Source: Coriobacteriales bacterium (GTDB lineage Bacteria > Actinomycetota > Coriobacteriia > Coriobacteriales > UBA8131). Taken from it: a stretch of 18,946 nucleotides of DNA. Under the pieces are notes generated by a model. It searched no databases. It saw only the letters and a list, made by a program, of their open reading frames with translations, and had not been told where the DNA came from. Of the stretch, positions 12,847 to 18,946 are shown one piece after another. The position numbers and the translations under genes are program-made. The stretch lies in contig JAITEK010000152.1 of assembly GCA_031282085.1 (NCBI GenBank), positions 1 to 18,946 of the forward strand. The letters run 5' to 3'. The number at the start of each line of letters is the position of its first letter. The first letter of the stretch is position 1.

Positions 12847-14017
12847 GGACCTCCGTCTTGTCTGCCTCGTCCACTATCATGAAGTGGGTCTCAAAGGCAG
12901 GAACCGCTCAAGTTTTGAGCGCAAACTCAAGGAGAACATAGAGAAGCGCCTCAGCGGTATCTCCACGGGGCGCGTTTCGCGCGTTTCGGGGCGGCTGCTC
13001 GTTGCGGTAGAGAGCGAGGAGGAGGCCGCTGCGGTTGCTGAGGCGGCTGCGAGCGTTCCGGGCGTTGTGCGCGTCTCTCGTGGCGTACGGACGGCACAAC
13101 GGCTTGAGGACGTCTACGCGGCGGCTCTCTGGGCGCTTGAGTGCTGCGAGCCGTATGAGACCTTTAAGGTGGACGCACGGCGCGCAAACACGGATTTCCC
13201 CATCGACAGCATGCAACTCAACCGCGTTATCGGCGCGTGGCTCTGCGAACGGCTCCCCCAGAAGACCGTGCGCTTGCGGGAGCCCGACGCGCGGCTTTGT
13301 GTTGAGATGATTGAGGGCTCGGCCTTTGTGTACGCCCAGACGAGCAGGGGAGTGGGCGGGTTGCCGGTCGGCACGGCTGGCAACGTCGTATGCCTGTTGT
13401 CGGCGGGCCTGGACTCGCCGGTGGCGGCCTGGCGTTTGATGAAGCGCGGAGCGACCATAACAGCTCTGCACTTCTCGGGACGTCCTGAGACTGCCGATAC
13501 CTCCGAGCATCTTGTGCGCGACATCATCGAGGTGTTCCGCCCGCTTGGGGGGATAGAGCGCCTGTGCGTGGTCGCCTTCGGCGGCTACCAGCGCGAGCTA
13601 TCGGACGCGGTACCCCCGGAGCTGCGCGTGATATTCTACCGCCGCCTCATGTTCGCCGTCGCCAACCGCGTTGCCGAGCGCTTCCGCGCCAAGGCCTTGG
13701 CCACGGGCGAATCGCTCGGGCAGGTGGCCTCCCAGACCCTCGACAATATCCGTGCGGTTGATGCGGTGGCAACCTATCCGGTGCTCCGGCCGCTCATTGG
13801 CACGGACAAACAGGAGATCATCGAGGAGGCGCAGCGCCTGGGCACTTTTGCCATATCCTCTCAAAACCATGAGGACTGCTGCACCCTCTTTATGCCCCGT
13901 AGCCCCGAGACCCACGCCAAACTGGCCCGCGTCGAGAGGATAAGTGCCCAACTGCCTCTTGAGGCGTGGCTTGAGCAGATCCTTGAGGACCTGGAGGTCG
14001 AGGAGTTCTTCTCCTGA
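12806..14017 (+). CDS. thiI: tRNA 4-thiouridine synthetase / thiamine sulfur-carrier enzyme ThiI (short form)
   Basis: A 403-residue ThiI of the kind without C-terminal rhodanese domain. In order: an N-terminal ferredoxin-like part with YHEVGLKGRNR (24-34), a THUMP RNA-binding domain (about 60-150), and the adenylation domain with PP-loop LLSAGLDSPVAAW (197-209), which activates uridine 8 of tRNA with ATP. SAGLDS replaces the commoner SGGxDS. The EDCCTLFMP block (356-364) carries the cysteine pair seen in many ThiI proteins. Sulfur would come from an IscS/NifS-like desulfurase not in this window. The protein can also supply sulfur for thiamine thiazole synthesis; which role holds here cannot be told. 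It overlaps rpoZ by 41 bases and ends the mihF cluster. An alternative ATG at 12830 would shorten it by 8 residues. Confidence 0.93.
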   Translation: MTTSSLESMSPEGKDLRLVCLVHYHEVGLKGRNRSSFERKLKENIEKRLSGISTGRVSRVSGRLLVAVESEEEAAAVAEAAASVPGVVRVSRGVRTAQRLEDVYAAALWALECCEPYETFKVDARRANTDFPIDSMQLNRVIGAWLCERLPQKTVRLREPDARLCVEMIEGSAFVYAQTSRGVGGLPVGTAGNVVCLLSAGLDSPVAAWRLMKRGATITALHFSGRPETADTSEHLVRDIIEVFRPLGGIERLCVVAFGGYQRELSDAVPPELRVIFYRRLMFAVANRVAERFRAKALATGESLGQVASQTLDNIRAVDAVATYPVLRPLIGTDKQEIIEEAQRLGTFAISSQNHEDCCTLFMPRSPETHAKLARVERISAQLPLEAWLEQILEDLEVEEFFS

Positions 14018-14029
14018 CCCGACGGGTCG

Positions 14030-14095
14030 GATTCTGGCCAGATTCTGGTCAGTCCCAGGTCGGTTCTTGGTCAGCGTTGTGGCAGCGCTGGGTCA
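14030..14095 (+). repeat. Six tandem 11-bp units before comEA (probable activator array)
   Basis: Six contiguous 11-base units start at 14030, 14041, 14052, 14063, 14074 and 14085. Units 1, 2 and 4 are GATTCTGGCCA, GATTCTGGTCA and GTTCTTGGTCA; units 3, 5 and 6 are more diverged (GTCCCAGGTCG, GCGTTGTGGCA, GCGCTGGGTCA). Every unit begins with G and five end in CA. The period equals one helical turn, and the array ends 11 bases before a -10 box. This matches the layout of OmpR/PhoB or SARP activator sites; the binding protein is not known. Confidence 0.7.
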
Positions 14096-14103
14096 GAATC
14101 GGC

Positions 14104-14112
14104 TGGTATCAT
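14104..14112 (+). promoter_or_regulatory. Extended -10 promoter of comEA-comEC
   Basis: TG-G-TATCAT at 14104-14112 is an extended -10 element (TATCAT, five of six). No -35 match is present; unit 6 of the 11-bp array takes that place. Start would be near 14119, leaving a 31-base leader with GGAG before ATG 14150. Confidence 0.6.
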
Positions 14113-14149
14113 GCTTATCCTCACGAATAGGACGAGGAGAGGAGACGGC

Positions 14150-14902
14150 ATGAAAGGGTGCATGGACTACACCGAAGAAGCACGGAATTGGACGCAATCG
14201 CCAGACAGGCGGTCGCTGTTGCCTCGGGCAGTTCTTATCGTTATGCTGGGGATATTGGTGGGGTTTGTGCTCATCGTCTTCTGGCCGAGGTCTGCGGATG
14301 AAGGTTTTGCGGTTACGGTGGCCGAGGAAGCCTCCGAGGAGAACACAGCGGCAGCGGTCGCCGAGGAGGCTCCTGCACCTGCGGAAGGCGAGACGCAGGA
14401 TAGGCCGAAGGGGCTACTTTCCGTTTATCTCACCGGAGCAGTTGCAAGCCCGGGCGTATATGAGCTGGCCGCGAGCTCGCGGCTCAACGATGCGGTGGCG
14501 ATGGCCGGGGGGCTTATAGAGAACTCGGCGACGGAGTACGTTAATCTTGCGGCTTTGCTTGAGGATGGGCAACACATACATATACCTACAACGGCCGAGA
14601 TCGAATCGGGCGAGGCCGAGCGGATTGTAACGGCAGGGGCGCAGGCTCCTGTTGTGAGTGGCGCCGGTGGCTCCTCAGGCGGTTCAGCCGCCGGTGCGAC
14701 TGTGGCCGCGCAGAAGGTCAACATCAACACCGCCGATAACGCTGAGCTTGAGACCCTGCCGGGGATAGGGGTGGCGACTGCTCAGAGGATAGTCGATTAC
14801 CGCGCGAAGAACGGGGCGTTTGGGAGTGTTGAGGACCTCAAGAACGTCTCGGGCATAGGCGACAAAAAGTACGCGGAGCTGGTGGATAAGATCTGTGTCT
14901 GA
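14150..14902 (+). CDS. comEA: ComEA-like competence DNA receptor (SLBB + helix-hairpin-helix)
   Basis: A 250-residue membrane-anchored protein: short cytoplasmic N-terminus, one membrane helix (about 26-46), a Glu/Ala-rich stalk (50-85), an SLBB domain (about 90-150, YLTGAVASPGVYEL), a Gly/Ser/Ala-rich linker (about 163-185) and a C-terminal double helix-hairpin-helix, VNINTADNAELETLPGIG with NVSGIGDKKY (about 190-250). In transformable bacteria ComEA binds incoming double-stranded DNA outside the membrane and hands it to ComEC, encoded immediately downstream. Start ATG 14150 follows GGAG with 7 bases spacing; the longer frame from 14111 begins inside the -10 box and is rejected. An ATG at 14162 is a weaker alternative. 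The SLBB domain is the usual form in Gram-positive ComEA. Confidence 0.93.
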   Translation: MKGCMDYTEEARNWTQSPDRRSLLPRAVLIVMLGILVGFVLIVFWPRSADEGFAVTVAEEASEENTAAAVAEEAPAPAEGETQDRPKGLLSVYLTGAVASPGVYELAASSRLNDAVAMAGGLIENSATEYVNLAALLEDGQHIHIPTTAEIESGEAERIVTAGAQAPVVSGAGGSSGGSAAGATVAAQKVNINTADNAELETLPGIGVATAQRIVDYRAKNGAFGSVEDLKNVSGIGDKKYAELVDKICV

Positions 14903-14913
14903 CGGCGTCCGGG

Positions 14914-17502
14914 ATGGCGAAGACGTCCGGAGCGGTGGAAGACAAGGTCATACGGCCGGCGCTACCTTTGCTTCTGGCGCCGCTCGGCGGTCTTTGGTTG
15001 GGGCTGTTCTGTGCGCAGCAACTCGTCTGGCGTGGGCTGCGGGTGCATCCGGCGTTGGTGGTCGTAAGCGGGCTTGCGGTATGCGGCCTCGTGCTTCTTG
15101 CTGGCAGGTTTGCGGCCCAATCCGCAAAGGCGCGTGCCCGCGGCCGCTATCGGCGTGCTGGGGCGCCGGTGCTCCTTGCGCTGACGGTTGGGCTTGCACT
15201 CGGTCTCGTGTTCTGGACGTTGGCGGGACAGCGTGCGCTCACGATGGCGGCGACTCTTGAGGCGCAGCCGGGAGGAACCCATACGCTCATCATCGAGGAG
15301 GACCCAAAGGATGGCGTGATAAGCGCGTCGTCGGTAGCCACGCTCAAGGTCGCGGGGACGGGTAGTTTAAGGGTCCGCGTCTATTGGGACGAGGAGCAGA
15401 CGCCGCTTCCTCTGGGGACGCGGCTTAAAGCGCGGGTCAGCTTCAAGCCTTTGTCGGCCGCGCAGGAGTTACTGCACCAGAAAGGGGTCTTCGGCTCGGT
15501 CACCCTTGAGGCGGTACAGGCGGAGGGCTTTCCGGCGACGCCGCTTGGTCTCATTTACCAGTTCCGGGAGCATAATCGGCTCATGCTTGCCGAGCGCCAG
15601 GGCGAGGGCTCCGCGCTTTTGCGGGGCGTGCTGCTCGGCGAGACAACGGAGCTCGACGATTCCGAGGCAGGAAGGGCCTTCAAGGTCACGGGGCTGTCGC
15701 ATCTTGTGGCGGTGTCGGGTGGGCATTTGGTGGTCATCGCGTTTCTGCTCTCGTGGCTCATCGGGCGCCTGGGTCTGAGGCGCTCGGTCGAACTCGCCCT
15801 CATAACCGCTCTCCTTGTGGCCTATGTGATCCTTACGGGGCTCCAGCCTTCGGCGATACGGGCCTGTGTTATGACCTTTATAGCGAGCATGAGCTGTTTC
15901 GTCGGGCGGCGCGGGCACATCCCCTCGGCCCTCGCGGCTGCCGCGGTCGGCATGTTGCTGGTGTATCCTCCCGCGGCGTTCTCGATAGGCTTCTGGCTTT
16001 CGGTCTATGCGGTGTTCGGCCTTACCCTGTTCTGTCCTCTCGTCATACGCTCGGCCGAATGCCTGCTTCCGGTAGCCACCTACAACGCCTCCGGCTTGGA
16101 CGGCAAACTAAACGGTCTCATGAGTGGCCTTATGAGCGGCGTTGCGGGTAGTGTTATGAGCAAGCACGCGCAAGAGGGGAGGTTGAGCGGTGCGGGCGCC
16201 AGAAGCAACGAGAGGGCGGCGGCGGTGAGAGGGGAGAGGTGGTGGCGCAAGATCTGCCGCGCGTTGCGGCAAGCCCTGCTGGAGCCACTTGCGCTCACAG
16301 CAACCGCACAGGTGGCGACCCTTCCCCTCACCGCTCCGCTGTTCGCGATGATCTCGCTCGTCAGCCCGCTTGCCAACCTCCTCGTCGCGCCGTTGGTGAC
16401 CCTGCTCGTCGGCGGGGGCATCGCTGCGCTTTGCCTCATGCCCCTGCTGGTGCCCCTTGCCCCGCTTCTGTTGGACGCGCTCATCGCCGTCGCCGATCTG
16501 TCGATAGCCGTGGCCAAATGGTGTGCTCAATTGCCGCATGCCTGCCTACCGGTCTCGCTCGACCTGGCTGTCGCCAACATCGGCGCCCTGCTGGCCGCCG
16601 CTCTTGTCTACCGTCTGTGGCCACAACCCAACCGGCGTCGCGTCCTGCGGGGCGCCGTCGCTTTTGCGCTGATCACCGTGTTGTTGAGCGTGAGTACCTT
16701 TTTGCCGGTCGCCCCGCAGGTTGTGGCCCTCGACGTGGGGCAAGGAGACGCCATCCTCATACGCTCGGACTACCGCAGCATCCTGGTTGACACCGGACAA
16801 GACGATGCGACGCTGCTCAGGGCACTGGCGCGTCAGGGAGTCAGCCGTCTCGACGCAGTGATCCTCACGCATCTCGACGACGATCATTGCGGCGCCCTCG
16901 ACGCGTTGGTGGGTGCGGTGAGCGTGGAGCACGTCTATGTTGCCGCGGACCTGCTGAGCGCGCAGGCCGATGACGAGGTGATGCAGACCGCGCGCCGGCT
17001 CCTCAAAGACGGCGTACCCGAAGAGCTGTCGTGGGGCGACCGGCTGCGGCTTGGCGGGAGCATAGAGCTCGTCGTGCTTTGGCCCGAGCGTCCCGTCAGT
17101 GACGGCAGTAACGAGGAGAGCCTTTGCCTGGCACTCAACTATGATGAGGATGGGGACAGCCTGCCTGAGGCCCGCCTGCTGCTGACCGGGGACGCGGAGG
17201 CGCCTCAGCTTGAGACCGTACTCGCGCATGCTGACGCGCAGGGTTTGGGTTTTGCGGCTCTCAAAGTGGGTCACCACGGCAGTAGGGACGCCGTCACGCT
17301 CAAGCAGCTCGAGCAGATGAGCTGCCAGATCGCCCTCATCAGCGTGGGCAGGAACAACCGCTACGGCCACCCCGCACCCGATACCCTCGAGGCCCTTGAG
17401 CAGGCAGGCGTACGCATCTACCGCACCGACCTCAACGGCGATATACGATTGCGTTTTGACGGCGGGAGGATTACTGTGCGCTGTGATACCATGGGAGAGT
17501 AA
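14914..17502 (+). CDS. comEC: ComEC/Rec2 DNA-uptake channel with C-terminal metallo-beta-lactamase domain
   Basis: A full-length 862-residue ComEC, the membrane channel that takes one DNA strand into the cytoplasm. It has N-terminal helices, an extracytoplasmic OB-like domain (about 90-210), the competence domain with GLSHLVAVSGGHL (260-272), more membrane helices, and a C-terminal metallo-beta-lactamase domain from about 603: LDVGQGDAIL, THLDDDHCGA (about 651-660), LLLTGDAE and VGHHGSRDA (about 785-793), all metal-ligand motifs kept. That domain is thought to degrade the non-transported strand. A hydrophilic insertion at about 390-435 with the repeat LMSGLMSG and many Arg/Ser/Ala residues separates two membrane blocks. 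Translation starts 11 bases after comEA with a poor ribosome site, which suggests coupling. Absence of frameshifts indicates an intact uptake gene. Confidence 0.94.
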   Translation: MAKTSGAVEDKVIRPALPLLLAPLGGLWLGLFCAQQLVWRGLRVHPALVVVSGLAVCGLVLLAGRFAAQSAKARARGRYRRAGAPVLLALTVGLALGLVFWTLAGQRALTMAATLEAQPGGTHTLIIEEDPKDGVISASSVATLKVAGTGSLRVRVYWDEEQTPLPLGTRLKARVSFKPLSAAQELLHQKGVFGSVTLEAVQAEGFPATPLGLIYQFREHNRLMLAERQGEGSALLRGVLLGETTELDDSEAGRAFKVTGLSHLVAVSGGHLVVIAFLLSWLIGRLGLRRSVELALITALLVAYVILTGLQPSAIRACVMTFIASMSCFVGRRGHIPSALAAAAVGMLLVYPPAAFSIGFWLSVYAVFGLTLFCPLVIRSAECLLPVATYNASGLDGKLNGLMSGLMSGVAGSVMSKHAQEGRLSGAGARSNERAAAVRGERWWRKICRALRQALLEPLALTATAQVATLPLTAPLFAMISLVSPLANLLVAPLVTLLVGGGIAALCLMPLLVPLAPLLLDALIAVADLSIAVAKWCAQLPHACLPVSLDLAVANIGALLAAALVYRLWPQPNRRRVLRGAVAFALITVLLSVSTFLPVAPQVVALDVGQGDAILIRSDYRSILVDTGQDDATLLRALARQGVSRLDAVILTHLDDDHCGALDALVGAVSVEHVYVAADLLSAQADDEVMQTARRLLKDGVPEELSWGDRLRLGGSIELVVLWPERPVSDGSNEESLCLALNYDEDGDSLPEARLLLTGDAEAPQLETVLAHADAQGLGFAALKVGHHGSRDAVTLKQLEQMSCQIALISVGRNNRYGHPAPDTLEALEQAGVRIYRTDLNGDIRLRFDGGRITVRCDTMGE

Positions 17503-17573
17503 GCTCTCTGAGGAGACGTTGAGCTGCCCACCAGCGCGACTGGGCGCAAAGTGACGAACAGGGAAGGCCCCTT

Positions 17574-18539
17574 ATGACGGCAACGGAAAAACCGCTCTCA
17601 GAACTCTATCTCTTTGATGGGGAAGACGTGCTGAAGCAAAAAACGCTGCTCGACCGCCTCAGGCAACGCGTCGAGGCCCTCGGTGATTTGACGATGAACT
17701 ACCAGGTCCTCACCCCCAAGGACATCTCCAGCAAGGAATACCTGCTCAACGCCCTGAATACCATGCCGTTCGGCTCCCCGCTGCGCCTGGTTGTCATCAA
17801 GGACGCCGACGCGCTCTCCAAACCTTTGCAGGAGGCGCTCACCGCCTATGCGCAAAGACCATCCAACACAACGGTGCTCGTGCTCATATCGAAGAAGCTC
17901 CCCAAGACCAGCCGGCTTTACAAGGCGATTTTGGGCTACAGCCCTCAGTCTGTTATCGATTGCGGCTCAAAGAAACGCTCCGAGCTGCCGGCCCTTGTGC
18001 GGAGCATGGCGCGCGGCGAGGGGGCCGAGATCACTCTTGCCACCGCGAACCTGCTCATCGACCGCGTGGGCACCTCAACGGTCGCGCTGAACACGGAGAT
18101 ACGAAAGCTGTCCGCAATGGCAAAAGCCACGGGCACGAACAAGATTGTGGATGAGGACGTTTTGCGCAACGTCGTGCGGATGGTTGAGCCGAAGCCCTGG
18201 GACTTAACCAACGCCTTGGCCCTGCGCGATACGGCGCTCTGTCTCAGGCTGGTGGGCAGGATGCGCGGCTACACGGCCGTGGGCCTGTTCGCACAGTGCG
18301 TGACGAGGTTGCGGGAGATTCTAACGGCGATGACGCTCAAGCGGCGCGGCATGCCGATTGCCGCGTCGATGGGAAAACAGGAGTGGCAGATCAAGGAGAT
18401 TCTGCGGGCGACCGAGCTGTATCGCGCCGACAAGATCGAGAGCTTGCTTGTGCAGGCGCCGCAGATAGAAACGCAAATGAAGTCAGGCGCCGATGCCGAC
18501 CAGCTGTTGAGGCTGTGGATCATCAACGCCTGTACTTAA
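17574..18539 (+). CDS. holA: DNA polymerase III subunit delta (clamp-loader)
   Basis: A 321-residue HolA. It begins with the family pattern LSELYLFDGEDVLKQKTLLD (residues 8-27), continues with a Rossmann-like AAA+ fold lacking Walker A (as normal for delta), the segment LRLVVIKDADALSK (76-89), TTVLVLISKKLPK (99-111) and a helical C-terminal domain. Delta opens the beta sliding clamp within the clamp-loader complex. It follows comEC after 71 bases without a terminator, an order seen widely (comEA-comEC-holA), and AAGG lies about 7 bases upstream of the ATG. Length agrees with the family. Identification rests on family pattern and gene context, as the protein is weakly conserved. Confidence 0.92.
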   Translation: MTATEKPLSELYLFDGEDVLKQKTLLDRLRQRVEALGDLTMNYQVLTPKDISSKEYLLNALNTMPFGSPLRLVVIKDADALSKPLQEALTAYAQRPSNTTVLVLISKKLPKTSRLYKAILGYSPQSVIDCGSKKRSELPALVRSMARGEGAEITLATANLLIDRVGTSTVALNTEIRKLSAMAKATGTNKIVDEDVLRNVVRMVEPKPWDLTNALALRDTALCLRLVGRMRGYTAVGLFAQCVTRLREILTAMTLKRRGMPIAASMGKQEWQIKEILRATELYRADKIESLLVQAPQIETQMKSGADADQLLRLWIINACT

Positions 18540-18572
18540 GAGCACTCTCAGCCCCGTTCTTCTCACCCCGTC

Positions 18573-18598
18573 ATGCCCGGATTCGCTTTGGGCATTTA
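18573..18598 (+). terminator. Possible terminator between holA and rpsT
   Basis: ATGCCC (18573-18578) / GGGCAT (18590-18595), 11-base loop, followed by TTAAG. It begins 34 bases after the holA stop and before the convergent rpsT end. The stem is short and the T-tract meagre. Confidence 0.35.
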
Positions 18599-18634
18599 AG
18601 CGACTGTACGAGACTTGCTTGTTGGAGAGAGCTT

Positions 18635-18910
18635 TTACTTTGTCGCCGCTGCCGTAGCGTTAGCGAGTTTTGCGACGCCGGATTTGCGGTTGGCCGCTTG
18701 GTTCTTGTGGATAACGCCCTTGGAAACCGCCTTGTCGAACAGACGATTCGCTGCCTGGGCCTTTGCCTGGGCAAGTTCTACGTCGCCAGCGGCAACGGCG
18801 TCCTGCACCGCACGGGTCGCGGTCTTCAGCTCGCTTTTAATCGCACGGTTGCGCAGGCGGGCCTTCTCGTTGGTTCTGTTACGCTTCTTCTGACTCTTGA
18901 TATTCGCCAC
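18635..18910 (-). CDS. rpsT: 30S ribosomal protein S20
   Basis: A 91-residue, Lys/Arg/Ala-rich all-helical ribosomal protein. The N-terminus after the first residue reads ANIKSQKKRNRTNEKARL, the family signature that binds the 5' domain of 16S rRNA; KGVIHKNQAANRKSG (64-78) is the conserved C-terminal helix turn. The initiation codon is GTG (read as Met), with AAGGAA 7 bases upstream on the minus strand. It is convergent with holA, a common neighbour of rpsT. Its promoter lies outside the window. Nothing is missing from the protein, and the length is typical. Confidence 0.97.
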   Translation of the reverse strand: MANIKSQKKRNRTNEKARLRNRAIKSELKTATRAVQDAVAAGDVELAQAKAQAANRLFDKAVSKGVIHKNQAANRKSGVAKLANATAAATK

Positions 18911-18946
18911 TTCTCAGTTCCTTTCGGCTTATTGGCACCATCCGTC

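Noticed and set aside
14016..14028. GACCCG-A-CGGGTC symmetry at the thiI stop as a terminator
   Set aside because: One-base centre cannot form a stable RNA hairpin with a full stem and there is no T-tract.
14030..14095. CRISPR or mobile-element interpretation of the 11-bp tandem units
   Set aside because: Units are contiguous without spacers, far too short for CRISPR repeats, and no transposase or target-site duplication is present.
17526..17545. Hairpin GCCCA/TGGGC between comEC and holA as a terminator
   Set aside because: Five-base stem, no T-tract, and the gap is short; the genes are more likely co-transcribed.

Overview
The window is high-GC bacterial DNA that reads as a chromosome segment of an anaerobic actinobacterium of the class Coriobacteriia, most likely an Eggerthellaceae-type gut organism. 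Three things support this. The gene order mihF-gmk-rpoZ is the actinobacterial one. Two Tat-exported lipoprotein flavoenzymes of the fumarate-reductase superfamily lie next to a divergent LuxR-type regulator with an integral-membrane N-terminus, a combination that is strongly expanded in that family. Promoters show an actinobacterial style, with TACAAT -10 boxes and one probable leaderless mRNA. The lineage call is inference from these traits; no database search was possible.

Layout. (1) 1-408 (+): C-terminal part of a DEAD-box RNA helicase cut by the window edge. (2) 529-1026 (-): YfcE/MJ0936-type metallophosphoesterase. (3) 1211-5119 (-): two tandem Tat-lipoprotein FAD oxidoreductases, closed by a strong hairpin at 1147-1176. 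(4) 5325-6833 (+): divergent membrane LuxR regulator; the 205-base space between it and the flavoenzymes holds two inverted repeats. (5) 6850-7488 (-) and 7543-9057 (+): a flavodoxin-fold iron-sulfur-type flavoprotein and a divergent 14-helix MFS exporter that is probably leaderless. (6) 9199-9435 (+): small CPYS glutaredoxin-like protein. (7) 9544-11223 (+): membrane-anchored HtrA protease behind a promoter with an 11-bp direct repeat, ended by a textbook terminator. (8) 11349-11423 (+): CAT-anticodon tRNA that looks like tRNA-Ile2. (9) 11635-14017 (+): mihF-gmk-rpoZ-thiI housekeeping cluster. (10) 14150-18539 (+): comEA-comEC-holA (DNA uptake and clamp loader), preceded by six tandem 11-bp units and an extended -10. 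(11) 18635-18910 (-): rpsT.

How the parts fit. The flavoenzyme pair and the LuxR protein look like one inducible anaerobic respiration module: a membrane sensor-regulator responds to a compound and turns on exported reductases that use it as electron acceptor. Both enzymes lack residues that define true fumarate reductases, so the substrate is probably something else. The rest is mainly core information processing plus envelope quality control and natural-transformation machinery. The most unexpected non-coding signal is the 66-bp array of 11-bp units before comEA, which resembles a site for a winged-helix (OmpR/SARP-type) activator.

No gap between genes exceeds 300 bases; the largest are 409-528, 1027-1210, 5120-5324, 9058-9198, 11224-11348 and 11424-11634, and their contents are described under the site entries.
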